From Planctomycetaceae bacterium (GTDB lineage: Bacteria; Planctomycetota; Planctomycetia; Planctomycetales; Planctomycetaceae), in assembly GCA_024742875.1 (NCBI GenBank), contig JANSXP010000038.1, forward strand, positions 1-64,000: a stretch of DNA of 64,000 bases, written 5' to 3'. Numbering within the stretch: the first letter of the stretch is position 1; every line of letters begins with the position of its first letter. Of the stretch, positions 8,593-18,509 are shown in pieces. The notes beneath the pieces are model-generated. The model had not been told where the DNA came from, made no database searches, and was given only the letters and a program-made list of their open reading frames with translations. Position numbers and translations under genes: made by a program.

Positions 8593-9798
8593 CTAAGGCA
8601 GAGTGATTTTGATCTGACAAGCGGTGGCCGGCACAACTCCGGCAGCCCCCTCCAGACTCAGGACGCAGTCAAACTTGTTGTTGGCATACGGAATACGTGA
8701 CACGCTTTTGACAGTCGCCGTCAATTCTTTATCGCCGGACACAGCAGCCGTGACTTTGGCCGTCTGTCCGACCTTCACCAGACTCACCTGAGCTTCAGTC
8801 AGCGTCGTACGAATCTGCAGCTGACCGGGATTCAGAACGGTCGCAATAACCTGTTCTGCGGTGACTGTGCTGTCGGCCTTCAGTGTGCTGGGTTTATCGC
8901 TCATCCGACCGCGAGTGAGAGCACCGTAATACACGATCCCATCAAATGGAGCAGCGATTGTCAGTTCACGGCGTTCCCTGCGAAGCGTCTCAAACGACTC
9001 CTTCTTCTTGTTGAAGGCTTTGACCTTCCCAGCCATTTCCAGTTCCTTCTTTTCCGCAGCGGCATCCAGATCGTGCATGGCTCGCTGGTGAGTCAGCTCT
9101 GCGCGACGCAGCTTGCTCTGCTCTTCGGCCACGCGCACAGGGATCGTCTGCTCGATCGTCCGCTGCGTGCTGATCTTTGTGCCTTCCAGGCGAAACAACG
9201 CGCTGTCCACGGACTGCTTCGCCCGCTTCAGCACGATCTCTTCCGACTCTTCGGTCAGTTCATCTTCTTTGTACATCTGCTCCAGCTGCTTCAACTCTTC
9301 CATGGCATTAGCGAGTGACGCTTCAGAAGACTTGAGGCTGAACTCAGCCGATTTAATCAGCCGATCGCGATCGGTCTGCTGAAAGTTGTCAAAGCTTTGC
9401 TGCGCAGATGCCCAGGCACGATCCGCCGCCTCCCGGTCCAGCTTCTGCGTTTCCACGAATTGCTCCATGGCGAACTCTTCGGAAGTGAACGTGATGATGG
9501 CTGACTTCAGTGACTGCTCGGCCTCTTCCAGCTTCTCATCCACCCGCTCGGCATCAAACGCGACCACGGTCTGACCGCTTTTGACCATTGTGCCGTGGGG
9601 AACCATCTTTTTGATCTTCAGCGAAGTCAGCTCTTCCGTGCCGGCTTTCAGCTCCACCGACTCAACGGCTTCAAACACGCCTGAGACAGTCAGCGCAGCG
9701 GACTCGGCTTTGGCCGCATCACCGGCGTCGCTCGCTTCGTCTGCTGAGACCACACCACACAGCAGCACCATCAACCAAAGAGCATTTGTGATTTTCAT
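8593..9798 (-). CDS. HlyD-like periplasmic adaptor protein
   Basis: A 401-residue exported protein with a signal peptide (residues 1-20). Residues 40-90 form the first half of a lipoyl-like/barrel-sandwich domain (VPHGTMVKSGQTVVAFD). Residues 90-270 are a long Glu/Lys/Gln-rich coiled coil. The second half of the sandwich (IAAPFDGIVYYG) and a beta-barrel region follow. This is the layout of membrane-fusion proteins of efflux systems. No transporter or outer-membrane partner is adjacent, so the substrate is unknown. ATG 9798 is preferred to a TTG at 9813 because the signal peptide starts there. Its upstream neighbour on the same strand is mnmE. Confidence 0.8.
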   Translation of the reverse strand: MKITNALWLMVLLCGVVSADEASDAGDAAKAESAALTVSGVFEAVESVELKAGTEELTSLKIKKMVPHGTMVKSGQTVVAFDAERVDEKLEEAEQSLKSAIITFTSEEFAMEQFVETQKLDREAADRAWASAQQSFDNFQQTDRDRLIKSAEFSLKSSEASLANAMEELKQLEQMYKEDELTEESEEIVLKRAKQSVDSALFRLEGTKISTQRTIEQTIPVRVAEEQSKLRRAELTHQRAMHDLDAAAEKKELEMAGKVKAFNKKKESFETLRRERRELTIAAPFDGIVYYGALTRGRMSDKPSTLKADSTVTAEQVIATVLNPGQLQIRTTLTEAQVSLVKVGQTAKVTAAVSGDKELTATVKSVSRIPYANNKFDCVLSLEGAAGVVPATACQIKITLP

Positions 9799-9949
9799 AA
9801 CGCAAATTCCCAAACACGGTTTCTAATTCAGCCTTCGTGACCGGACGCAGCCTAGCGGGTAACTGCCAGAAAGACCCGCCAGTGTCTGCGCCAATAACGG
9901 AGATTAAGCAGATGGACGAGCGTGTCTGCCCATCTCCCAATTCAGGCCA

Positions 9950-11338
9950 CTATTTGCCAATGCAGAAGCTGCTGAAAATGTGATCCAGAATATCGTCGGT
10001 GTAGACCTCACCCAGAATGATGCCCAGATGCTCCAGAGCGGCCCGCAGTTCGATGGCAATAATTTCATCACCAAACTGTCCGGCAACAGCGGCAATGGCA
10101 GCATCAATCGCCTGAATTGTCGCGTTCAGACTTTCACGGCATCGCGCTGTTGTGGACGCCAGCAGCTCCGACCGCTCCGAGGATTCCCGCTGAAAGAAAG
10201 CAGCCACGGCCGCTGCAAAGCCATCGAGCCCTCGTCCATCCTGCGCACACAGCGACGGCCGATCCGCACCGCCGCCAGCAGCATGGTTTTTGTCAGGCAG
10301 TCGATCGACCTGCGTTCGCACCCGCAGCACGTGCGCTTCGGGCAGAGCCTGCAGGCACTCTTCGTTTTCCTGCTGCAGTTCGGGCGTCAGCACACAGGAC
10401 TCGCACCAGACGATCAAATCTCCGCCCAGCGTCTGTTCGTTCCGCAACTGCTGGGCCTGCTGCATCACGACATCCGAGGCCGTCTCCCACCCAGCTGTGT
10501 CCACCAGTTGGACGTCCACACCTCCGATCGGCACGTCAGCCGTGAGGTAATCGCGGGTGGTCCCGGCCACTGGCGACACGATTGCTTTGGTGTCGCCGAT
10601 CAGTCGATTGAACAGCGTACTTTTGCCGGCATTGGGCAGGCCCGCCAGCACCACTCGTGGACGCCGGCCGGAAGGCAGTCTGGCCACCGACTGCCCCAGC
10701 AAAGCGGACACGGTTTCCCGACAGGCTGTGAGCCGCTGATGGATTTGATCGGCCGTAATGAACTCAATATCTTCTTCCACAAAGTCCAGACCGGCTTCCA
10801 GGTCACCCAGTAGCCCGATGACATCCCGCCGCACGCTGGCCAGCTGATGAGTGATGCCGCCTCCAAGCTGCGTAAGGGCCGTGGACAGCTCCTCGTGGTC
10901 GGCCGCATCAATCACGCCCAGCACGGCTTCCGCCTGCACCAGATCCATGCGGCCAGCCAGAAACGCCCGCAGTGTAAATTCGCCGCGTCCGGCACCCCGT
11001 GCGCCGGCGGCAAACAGGGACTCCAGAACGGCATCCAGCAGCGGCGGCGAACCCACCAGGTGCAGCTCAACCATGGGCTGCCCCGTGTAACTGCGACGGG
11101 TGGGCCAGATCATGGCGGCCGCTGGAATGGGTGTGCCAACGTCCGCTCCGGTGACGTGCCCGTCCAGACGCTGGGGTCGCCTGAGCTCCGGCAGCGACGG
11201 CTGATCGGCGGAGGGCTGAAAGCACTTTGCCACCACCGAAACGCTGTCCGCACCCGAGATGCGAATAATGCCCCGGGCTGAGGAGCCGGGTGCAGACGCG
11301 ATGGCGGCGATGGTTTGTTCCAGGTCTGTGGGAGCCAT
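9950..11338 (-). CDS. mnmE: tRNA modification GTPase MnmE
   Basis: With MnmG, MnmE installs the 5-carboxymethylaminomethyl group on U34 of certain tRNAs. The N-terminal tetrahydrofolate-binding domain (GIIRISG near residue 25, GRGEFTLRAFLAGRMDL near 120) is followed by a helical domain split by the G domain, with G1 GLPNAGKST, G2-region TTRD and G3 DTAGW. The C-terminal FCIGK motif, whose Cys is typical of the family, is intact. The usual G4 NKxD is not found; TQVD occurs where it is expected, and the G5 SA is CAQ. ATG 11338 is used rather than GTG 11350. It lies 106 bases after yidC, the conserved yidC-mnmE order. Confidence 0.93.
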   Translation of the reverse strand: MAPTDLEQTIAAIASAPGSSARGIIRISGADSVSVVAKCFQPSADQPSLPELRRPQRLDGHVTGADVGTPIPAAAMIWPTRRSYTGQPMVELHLVGSPPLLDAVLESLFAAGARGAGRGEFTLRAFLAGRMDLVQAEAVLGVIDAADHEELSTALTQLGGGITHQLASVRRDVIGLLGDLEAGLDFVEEDIEFITADQIHQRLTACRETVSALLGQSVARLPSGRRPRVVLAGLPNAGKSTLFNRLIGDTKAIVSPVAGTTRDYLTADVPIGGVDVQLVDTAGWETASDVVMQQAQQLRNEQTLGGDLIVWCESCVLTPELQQENEECLQALPEAHVLRVRTQVDRLPDKNHAAGGGADRPSLCAQDGRGLDGFAAAVAAFFQRESSERSELLASTTARCRESLNATIQAIDAAIAAVAGQFGDEIIAIELRAALEHLGIILGEVYTDDILDHIFSSFCIGK

Positions 11339-11444
11339 CAGACGTACCACGGTGGACAGAAACTGTCGGGGCGGCCTTCCATCTCAGAAATGACCAGACG
11401 TCACAACAGGGTGAACGATCGGCGCGGTTCCGGGCAACCGCGGA

Positions 11445-13538
11445 TCAGCGTTTGCCCTTGCCTTTTCCTTTGCCTTTGGCGCCCCTGCCTTTTCCCGCCT
11501 GCTGCTTCTGCTGTTCTTCCATTTGCTTTTGCAGTTCTTCCGCCTTGTCGGCGAGGCGTTCAAAGAAGCCCTTCTTCTTCGGCTCAGCCGTCGCTTTGCC
11601 TTTGCTTTTGACTTTGACGCTCGGCTGCTCTGCCACATCGGAGTCCGCATCTTCGAGCGCGGTGTCAGGCGTCAGTGCTCCAGTGCCCAGGAGCTTGCGT
11701 TCAGCGATTCCCCACAGGCTGGATGCGGTAAAGTAAATGCAGAGCCCGGCCGGCACATGCCAGAACATCACGCCCATGAAGATGGTCATGAAGTTCATCA
11801 TTTTCTGCTGAATCTCCGCCTGTTCGTCGGCGGGAGGCGGCATGAACAGCTTCTGCTGAATCAGAAACAGTACGACCGTGACGCAGGGCAGCAGGTTGAA
11901 GTCACTGCCCAGAAACGGCAGTGAGAACGGCATCTGAAACAGGGCATCGGGTGCAGCAAGGTTGTCGATCCACAGGAATCGTGACAGTCGCAGATCGACG
12001 GCCGTATTCAGACAGCTGTACAGCGCAACAAACACGGGAAACTGAAACAGCAGCGGCAGACACCCGCCAAACGGATTGATCTTATGCTTGCGCCACAGCT
12101 CCATTTGCGCTTTGGCAAACTTCTCTTTGTCGTCGCCGTAGCGCGCCTTGAGTTCGTTGATTTTGGGCTGCAGCTCTTTCATCCGCGCTGCGCTGATCGC
12201 CTGTTTGCGTGACAGCGGGAACATGCAGCCACGCACGATGACCGTCAGCCCAATAATGGCAAACACATAGGGCAGTCCGAAGCCGTGCAGCGTGTCCAGG
12301 AGCGTGTGCATGAACCGGGCGATAAAGCCAAACCACGAGCCATAGTCCAGCACCTGTTCGGCTTCCAGAGGTGGTGGGTCCAGCAGGGAACTGCGTTTGG
12401 GCCCCACAAAGAAACCAAACTTATGGGTGACTGAAGAATGGCCCTTCAGCGCCAGTGTGGTCGACTGCATACGAAAACTGATGTCACTGGCGTTGGGCAT
12501 CGCGTCGTCTTCGGAGATCAGCACCGGGTACGCCCGCTCAATCCACGGGCTGGCCGTCTGCTCTTCCACGGGACGCTCATCCAGCGGCGTAGTCAGGGCC
12601 GCAAAAAACTGCACATCCACGCCCACATAACGGAACGCGGCTGTCCACGCTTCTTCCTGCTGCACCTGCTGCCGCTTGAGGTCATCAGGCCCTGTGGCAT
12701 CGCCGTACAGACCGATCACCTTCTTGGCAGGCATGGTGACGGCGTCATCATCGCCGAGAAATTCCAGCTTAATATCGCGGTACTTGCGTGTGTGATCTTT
12801 GTTTTCCATGACCACGCCGACAGGCCCCTGGATTTCATACGTCACTTCCGTGGCGCTTTGGCCGAGATTGGCCACTGTCAGTTCCACTTCAATTGTGTAA
12901 GCGCCGGCGTTGCTTCGCAGTTCCTGCTGGCTGTTCGCTTCAGTTACCTCAACCTGTTTCAGCCGATAGGCTTTGGTCACCTTCAGCTGCCCGTCGGGGG
13001 ACGTGTAATCGAAAACCGCTTCCGCAGTATCGGAAGACACGACACGCCAGTCGGTCGTCTCCAGCGTCTGATCATACTCCGACAGCTGCGCGTCGATCGC
13101 CGAGACCGCCGTGGAGAACGAGCGATCTTCAGTAGCGTTGTTACCAACGACCTGCACCTGTCGCTGCTGATCCTCCAGGTCTTTGAATTTCGGATCTGCC
13201 AGCACGACGGACTCAATGGCGGCCCCTTTTGTGGTCAGGCGCACTTCCAGAAAATATCCCGAAGCATAATCCTGGGAGCCAATCGTCAACTGCAGGGAAG
13301 GATTCTGCTCCAGTTCCACGACCACTTCGGCCGGCGCCCCCTCCTCACCCGGCGGGCTGATTTCCTGGTCACTGGCCGCCGCGTCTTCCGCAGAAGCGTC
13401 ACCGTCCTGCTCGTCCTGACCTGCCGTCTCGACGGGAATTTCTGGCTGCGGGAAAAATCGCGGCGCTACGAAATTGGTGTACAGGAAGGAGAACGAAAAG
13501 AAGCAGACGAGAAATGTAATAAAACGACGATGGTCCAT
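11445..13538 (-). CDS. yidC: Membrane protein insertase YidC
   Basis: Inserts and folds inner-membrane proteins with or without the Sec translocon. The 697-residue protein has an N-terminal membrane segment (residues 6-23), a large periplasmic P1 domain (about 60-390), then the conserved 60KD_IMP core with hydrophobic segments and the expected basic residue in the first core helix (VIVRGCMFPLSRKQ). It ends in a strongly basic Gly/Lys tail that could contact ribosomes. An acidic linker (residues 38-68) follows the first segment. It sits directly upstream of mnmE on the same strand. Confidence 0.95.
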   Translation of the reverse strand: MDHRRFITFLVCFFSFSFLYTNFVAPRFFPQPEIPVETAGQDEQDGDASAEDAAASDQEISPPGEEGAPAEVVVELEQNPSLQLTIGSQDYASGYFLEVRLTTKGAAIESVVLADPKFKDLEDQQRQVQVVGNNATEDRSFSTAVSAIDAQLSEYDQTLETTDWRVVSSDTAEAVFDYTSPDGQLKVTKAYRLKQVEVTEANSQQELRSNAGAYTIEVELTVANLGQSATEVTYEIQGPVGVVMENKDHTRKYRDIKLEFLGDDDAVTMPAKKVIGLYGDATGPDDLKRQQVQQEEAWTAAFRYVGVDVQFFAALTTPLDERPVEEQTASPWIERAYPVLISEDDAMPNASDISFRMQSTTLALKGHSSVTHKFGFFVGPKRSSLLDPPPLEAEQVLDYGSWFGFIARFMHTLLDTLHGFGLPYVFAIIGLTVIVRGCMFPLSRKQAISAARMKELQPKINELKARYGDDKEKFAKAQMELWRKHKINPFGGCLPLLFQFPVFVALYSCLNTAVDLRLSRFLWIDNLAAPDALFQMPFSLPFLGSDFNLLPCVTVVLFLIQQKLFMPPPADEQAEIQQKMMNFMTIFMGVMFWHVPAGLCIYFTASSLWGIAERKLLGTGALTPDTALEDADSDVAEQPSVKVKSKGKATAEPKKKGFFERLADKAEELQKQMEEQQKQQAGKGRGAKGKGKGKGKR

Positions 13539-14097
13539 GGCGTGCTGACACGACTCTGGTCGTGTTCCCCATTGGAGGTGATCTGTTGGCGAGCAAAGAG
13601 CTCACCGGAAGATTCGCGGTGAAGGCCCGGATCCTGGCGAAAAACACCGGGACAGGCCGCGAAGAATACCGGCGGGCGACCCCATTGAGAACGACCAGTG
13701 GAGCCGTTCCGATGAATGGAATCACAATTCCAGGTCAGAATGTTCTCATAACGGACGGGAAAAGTGGGTCGTTTCTGGCGGATCGACCGGTTTGGCGGCC
13801 AGATTCTGCGATTTCCACGCTGGCCAAATGCTCGCTCACCCTTTCCTCGACGCGGAATGCCCCGCTTTTCTGTGCGGAAGCGGGCGATTTACCGCGGCAG
13901 GCAGCCGTCGCTCCCGCTGTCTCCATTCAGATCACGTCACTGAGGTGAGCCAGTCGATCAGGGAGCAGACGTAAGAGGCCCGCTCACCGACAGGCAGGCA
14001 GCCGGCCGAAGACGACCGCCCGGAAGATGGCCGGTGCACGCGGGCGACGGCACCGACTGCGGCATTGGTGATCCGAGGGGGCAGACGCCGCTGCCAC
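13539..14097. other. Intergenic region upstream of yidC, no gene seen
   Basis: About 560 bases without a convincing gene. No rnpA or rpmH is found here, although they often precede yidC in other bacteria. A 7-bp hairpin CCCGCTT/AAGCGGG lies at about 13861-13884; with no T-run it is at best a weak terminator. A 128-codon frame (13562-13948, plus strand) lacks gene-like composition. Confidence 0.5.
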
Positions 14098-14844
14098 CTA
14101 GCGACCTTCCCGCAGACGATCCCCGAGGAAGTTGTCCAGATCCGGAATGTTGTAGATCTTTTCCGCCGTCTTATTGATGTCGTAGTCCACCTGGTGGAAC
14201 TGAACCTCATCGCCGTCGACGGTGACGTAGGAGGACCGCGGATCATTGTTGCGGGGCTGGCCCACTGAACCCACGTTGATCATGACCTTGGTTTCGCACA
14301 GCTTGTAGCGTGCATCAATTTCTTTGGGGTCGAGAAATTCGAGCCCTTCAGTGAACACGCCAGGAATGTGCGTGTGCCCCTGAAAGCAATATTGTGGCAC
14401 CAGGGCGAAGATCTTTTCCATCTTCACCTGATTGTAGATGTCATCCGGGAAGACGTATTCGTTCAGCGGGTTGCGGGCCGAACCGTGAACGTACATCGTC
14501 TTCTCATCATCGCTCAGGTGACGCCGGTTCAGTTCGCCCAGAAACTCCCAGCGGTTTTCCGCTTTCGGTCCGGACGCTCGCTCCAGCACCGAACGTGTCC
14601 AGAAGATGGCTCGTTCGGCACCGGCGTTGAATCCTTCCGGATCAAACAAAGCGGCCTGGTCGTGGTTGCCCAGCAGACACATGTCCAGTCCCATGACCAG
14701 ATCAATGCATTCGCAGGGGTTGGGACCGTAGCCCACGATATCTCCAAGACAAAAAATCTCTTTGATACCCTTCGACTCGATGTCCGCCAGCACCGCCTCC
14801 AGCGCTTCGAGGTTGCCGTGTATGTCGCTAATCAGGGCTCTCAA
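14098..14844 (-). CDS. Calcineurin-like metallophosphoesterase
   Basis: A 248-residue cytoplasmic metal-dependent phosphoesterase. All the di-metal site motifs are present in order: SDIHGN (residues 6-11), [10 protein letters not shown] (near 38), GNHD (near 60) and GHTH (near 156). The [10 protein letters not shown] form and the length resemble the YfcE/diadenosine-tetraphosphatase-like group of small bacterial phosphodiesterases. The substrate cannot be told from sequence. The start is an ATG whose product opens [10 protein letters not shown] as usual for the family. No close operon partner. Confidence 0.88.
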   Translation of the reverse strand: MRALISDIHGNLEALEAVLADIESKGIKEIFCLGDIVGYGPNPCECIDLVMGLDMCLLGNHDQAALFDPEGFNAGAERAIFWTRSVLERASGPKAENRWEFLGELNRRHLSDDEKTMYVHGSARNPLNEYVFPDDIYNQVKMEKIFALVPQYCFQGHTHIPGVFTEGLEFLDPKEIDARYKLCETKVMINVGSVGQPRNNDPRSSYVTVDGDEVQFHQVDYDINKTAEKIYNIPDLDNFLGDRLREGR

Positions 14845-15359
14845 GTCCGTAATCCTTCTTCGGCGTCTGTACCGTTGTCCCGCACGGGCGGTGTGTCGAT
14901 CTCATTGTGCGCCGCTCGATTCGCCTGAAAATCGGGGCTGCATCGACCGCAGATCGGCAAAGCGTCTACTGCCTGTTGTTGAATCGTCATAAGGTGCGAA
15001 GTCGTGAACGAGGTCTGCAGGAAAAATCGGGTCACCGTGAATTTTCTTTCACGTTCTGAATTAGGACTGATTCAGTCGTCGCCATCGCCTGCTGCGGAAA
15101 TGACCATCGCGAGGCGCAGACAGGTAATTTGCAGCCGTTTTTTCCAGTTAGGCAAAGTTTAGGCTCGCCGAAACACGCCAACAAGCCGCAGTCCGCCACA
15201 GATATCCCGTTTTGCCATAAACACGGCCACCGTGAGAGACGCCGCGTTCCGCTGCCGAGCCACGGCGCGGTCACTGAGGCCAGGCGGCTGACATCCCGCA
15301 ATTCGCGGCATTCTGATACAACGACGGGCGTTCGTTCTTTTTGAAACCAGGACGCCACC
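14845..15359. other. Divergent intergenic region, no gene seen
   Basis: About 515 bases between the divergent metallophosphoesterase and acyltransferase-like genes. No clear promoter, repeat or RNA element was recognised. Reading frames here are shadows or short. Confidence 0.45.
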
Positions 15360-16106
15360 TTGAATCGAGACGGTCACAGCTTTGCAGTTCCCCGACATCG
15401 CCGGCTCAGTTGGGATCTGCTGCACTACAACCATCGCGTGCCACTGTGCGCTCATGATCGGCAAATGGATCTTTCTGACCTGGCCAGGGTGCGATCGGAA
15501 TGTGCCAACCGCGTTTCGTGGCCGGCGCTGTTCATGAAAGCCTGGGCGCTGGTGGCCGCCGAAATACCCGAGTTTCGCCAGATCTGGTATCGCTGGCCCG
15601 TCGCACACATCTATCAACACCCCGTCAGTGTGGGCGTGCTGACTGTCAGCCGCGAATACCGCGATGCGACCTGGCTGTTCTGGAAGCTGATAAAAGCGCC
15701 CGACCAGTTGCCCTTGCTGGAGATACAAAAATCCATCAATCAGGCGGTGAACGACCCTCCTAAACGGGTGTTCCGCAATCAAGTCCGACTGGCGTCCCTG
15801 GCAACGTTTTTGCGGCGTCTGTGCTGGTCGTGGAATCTGGGTGTGGCCCACAAACGGCGTCCGGAACGTCTGGGCACGTTCTTTCTGTCCACGCTTTCCG
15901 GCAAGGGAGCGGAGATCCAACTGCCGCCGTCGATTCAAACCACCTGCCTCACGTACGGTCCTATCTCAGAAAGCGGAACGTGCCGGGTGACGGTCGGCTA
16001 TGACCATCGTCTCTTTGACGGAGCCCTCGCGGCTGAAGGCCTGGCCCGCCTCGAGAACGTTTTATTGGAAACACTTTTGGCCGAATTGTTGCACGAAAAC
16101 AGCTGA
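15360..16106 (+). CDS. Stand-alone 2-oxoacid dehydrogenase acyltransferase-like (E2 catalytic fold) protein
   Basis: A 248-residue protein resembling the catalytic domain of E2 acyltransferases (chloramphenicol acetyltransferase fold) with no lipoyl or subunit-binding domain. The C-terminal VGYDHRLFDGALAAEGL matches the E2 active-site signature (DHRxxDG with the catalytic His). The N-terminal RLSWDLLHYNHRVPLCAHD and the central VGVLTVSREYRDATW also fit the fold. It is not next to E1, E3 or a lipoylated protein, so it probably acts on another acyl donor or acceptor. The TTG at 15360 follows a CAGGA site; the next in-frame ATG is about 35 codons downstream and would remove part of the fold. Confidence 0.7.
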   Translation: MNRDGHSFAVPRHRRLSWDLLHYNHRVPLCAHDRQMDLSDLARVRSECANRVSWPALFMKAWALVAAEIPEFRQIWYRWPVAHIYQHPVSVGVLTVSREYRDATWLFWKLIKAPDQLPLLEIQKSINQAVNDPPKRVFRNQVRLASLATFLRRLCWSWNLGVAHKRRPERLGTFFLSTLSGKGAEIQLPPSIQTTCLTYGPISESGTCRVTVGYDHRLFDGALAAEGLARLENVLLETLLAELLHENS

Positions 16107-16217
16107 ACAGGCATCATTCGTGTTCCAGCATAGTTTCCCACCACACGATCCACACCTTTGATTTTCTATGCGTCCCTGAAATCAGGGCTCTAGCCGGGCA
16201 TTGAATCGAAGGACTGT

Positions 16218-16607
16218 GTGAACGTGAAAAAGAAATCCGCAAAGAAGGGTTCGAGTAAGAAAGCGACGTCCAAACTCCCCAAACGCACGGAAGCATCCCG
16301 CCCCCCGAAAGTGGGCGGACGCTCTGCGACTCCGGGTGCCACCTGGGCCAAACTGGGACGTCGTAAACTGGAGACTGAGGAAACATTCAGTCAACTGGGC
16401 ATCGAACTCAAGAAGATCCGTGAAGACCAGAAGATCAGCGTCAGCAAGCTGGCCAAAGATCTGGAGGTCGCCCCCGCGACGTTGATCAAGTTTGAAGATC
16501 GCGGTTACCCGATCTCGATCAAAGTGGTCTCCGCGATGGCGAACCGACTCGGCTACACGCTGAAGCTCTCACCCGTGTCATCCGGCACGCGCAAAAAGAA
16601 AAAATAG
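16218..16607 (+). CDS. XRE-family helix-turn-helix protein with basic tails
   Basis: A 129-residue putative DNA-binding protein. The first 50 residues are rich in Lys, Ser, Thr and Arg. Residues 60-120 are an XRE/Cro-type domain (LGIELKKIREDQKISVSKLAKDL, with recognition helix near APATLIKFEDRG). The C terminus is a run of Lys/Arg. The two basic tails suggest non-specific DNA contact or nucleoid association in addition to the HTH. Start is GTG 16218 with GAAGGA upstream. It is not paired with a toxin-like gene, so it is not obviously an antitoxin. Confidence 0.7.
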   Translation: MNVKKKSAKKGSSKKATSKLPKRTEASRPPKVGGRSATPGATWAKLGRRKLETEETFSQLGIELKKIREDQKISVSKLAKDLEVAPATLIKFEDRGYPISIKVVSAMANRLGYTLKLSPVSSGTRKKKK

Positions 16608-16925
16608 ACGCGTGCAGGTCAGCCGCTGTCCGCCTGATGCTGGAGGGGAGTGTTCCCCGTTGCGCTGTTTGCGCGACGCGGAATGCTTCCCAGCGGACTG
16701 CGCGTCCTGACGTGCCAGTCCTGTCACCCGATTGTCTGAAATGTCGAGAGCATCAAGCGCTCGTGCGTTTCGAGTTTCGCTTTGATTCTGCGTTCCGCCC
16801 CCGCCCAGCGCGACAGGTTCCCAGGAGGGCACGCTCGCGGCGGGTCTCTGCTGCGCTCATTCGCTCAGCATGCTTACGGACTGCCGCGCCGCACAGAACG
16901 CACGGCTCAGCCGTCGTTCAGCGTG
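16608..16925. other. Intergenic region, no gene seen
   Basis: About 320 bases between the XRE gene and the convergent exported-protein gene. Only a small GGGGA/TCCCC-type hairpin near 16655 was noticed. No convincing coding frame. Confidence 0.4.
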
Positions 16926-18509
16926 TCACGGTTTGCCGACAAACGTCACCTGACCTTCGTCACTGTCATTGAACCGCATTCGCGTGACATGGACGATCAG
17001 TGATTCGCTGCCGCGTTCTCCGAACACCCAGATTTCGTGCACAGACTGCGCGGACGCCACACGAATGATGCGTGACGGGTCGCCGCCAACAATCGTGGCC
17101 ACTTCCGAGGCCTTCATGCCTTTCACCACCCGCCGCTCCAGTAACGCCAGTGCCGGGTCGTTCTGAGGCAGTCGCGCCATTTGCTCTTTCGTCAGCCAGC
17201 GATCCCCCACCCGCTGCCAGCCGAACCGCCGCAGGCGATCATAGATTCGGGCCGCTTCGTCCGGGGCCACGTCCCTGACTTTCACCCACGCTGTCTTCAG
17301 CATTTCCACGCCCTTGTCCTCATGCCCCGGCAGATCCCAGCGATCGGCGGCAAACAGAAACGCGTCGGCCAGAGCGATCTGCTCTTCCAGTTTCGAAACG
17401 TCCAGACGCTGCTGCTGCGCCTGGAGCCACGCATCGACGGTGGGCCGCACCTGCTGCTTGCGCCCCGTACTGTTCAGCAAATCCACCAGGCTCGTCATTC
17501 CGGACTGCCCCAGCAAAGGAATTCGCTGCAGCCGGTAATCCACATAGCGACTTTGCATTTTGGCAATCGCCCGCGTTTCTTCCGGCAGTTCCTGACCAAT
17601 CACGGCCGCCACCACATCGCCGTTGCTGCCGTCCTCTTTCAGCCGCCCCTCTAACAGCGGCAAACGCACCAGGCGATAAATCCGGCGATGCATGCGGCGG
17701 CGATTTTCTGCCGTGGCTTTGTTGTACTCTCTCACCGGGTCCGCCAGAAAGGCGCGTTCCCGCGCGGCATCAGCAAACGCGTTGCTGACATCCCAGCCGC
17801 GCAGTTCCTTAACGGCGGTCAGTTGCTGTTGAGGGGTGGCCTGTGGATCCTTTCGCAGCGCAACGACCGCCTCAAACCGTACGGCCTGTGTCTGGCGATC
17901 GTCCAGTTTGAGTGACTCAGCAATCCTGGCCAGGCGATTCAAATCGTCAAAACTGTCTTTCCACTGCACGCGAGCGGCGGCGAAAGAATCTTCCCGCAAC
18001 AGCCGCAGTTCTGCCTCCAGTTCTTCGTCACCATAGAAATCAGAAATCTCCTGGTACTGCTTCGCCAGATCGAATCCGGCACCCGGTCGATCAGCCGGCA
18101 GGCGACGTTTGGCGGCCCTGACGCGGTCCGCATCCGAGGCGCCGACGGCAATCCGCTCGACCGCCATCTCAAAACGCGCCCCCGCCTGCCGGATCGTGCC
18201 GGTCACCACAATCCGCTGTCCGGACGACACATCCGCCGGCAGCACGACACTGCGTCCGGGCTTGAGCGTCACAGGCAGTTTGAGCAGTCGGAACTGGCGG
18301 GAAAATCGTCCTTCATAGCAACCGGTAATCGTCACCGCCCTGCCGGACTTTGCCCACTCCTGCAGCAGGTCCGGCTGTTCCGATATCTGCCGCACTGTCG
18401 TGGACTGCCCGCTGGCCGTCCCGCACAGGATGAGCATCAGAAGCAGGCGGCCAAAGATTCGAGCCCCTGGTGGCGTGACGAGCCGAGGTTTTGCGATCTG
18501 CCCTGTCAT
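16926..18509 (-). CDS. Exported protein of unknown function
   Basis: A 527-residue protein with a signal peptide (residues 1-37; core RLLLMLILCGTA, cut likely after SGQ). Residues 40-130 look like a beta-rich domain; the rest is largely helical with many charged residues. A C-terminal ~90-residue region (GMKASEVATIVGGDPSRI) looks like a small fold in which an SmpA/OmlA-like K-G-M/S-x-x-x-V pattern is possible. The ATG at 18509 overlaps the stop of the upstream gene in an ATGA arrangement with GAGGAGAA just before it, so the two are translationally coupled. Function unknown. Confidence 0.75.
   Translation of the reverse strand: MTGQIAKPRLVTPPGARIFGRLLLMLILCGTASGQSTTVRQISEQPDLLQEWAKSGRAVTITGCYEGRFSRQFRLLKLPVTLKPGRSVVLPADVSSGQRIVVTGTIRQAGARFEMAVERIAVGASDADRVRAAKRRLPADRPGAGFDLAKQYQEISDFYGDEELEAELRLLREDSFAAARVQWKDSFDDLNRLARIAESLKLDDRQTQAVRFEAVVALRKDPQATPQQQLTAVKELRGWDVSNAFADAARERAFLADPVREYNKATAENRRRMHRRIYRLVRLPLLEGRLKEDGSNGDVVAAVIGQELPEETRAIAKMQSRYVDYRLQRIPLLGQSGMTSLVDLLNSTGRKQQVRPTVDAWLQAQQQRLDVSKLEEQIALADAFLFAADRWDLPGHEDKGVEMLKTAWVKVRDVAPDEAARIYDRLRRFGWQRVGDRWLTKEQMARLPQNDPALALLERRVVKGMKASEVATIVGGDPSRIIRVASAQSVHEIWVFGERGSESLIVHVTRMRFNDSDEGQVTFVGKP

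Noticed and set aside
12438-13622. 394-codon plus-strand frame opposite yidC
   Set aside because: Antisense shadow of a well-supported conserved gene; composition and lack of family resemblance argue against it.
13562-13948. 128-codon frame upstream of yidC, possibly rnpA
   Set aside because: Wrong strand and no RnpA-like basic motif; not supported.
16216-16607. XRE gene as antitoxin of a toxin-antitoxin pair
   Set aside because: No neighbouring toxin-like small gene on the same strand.
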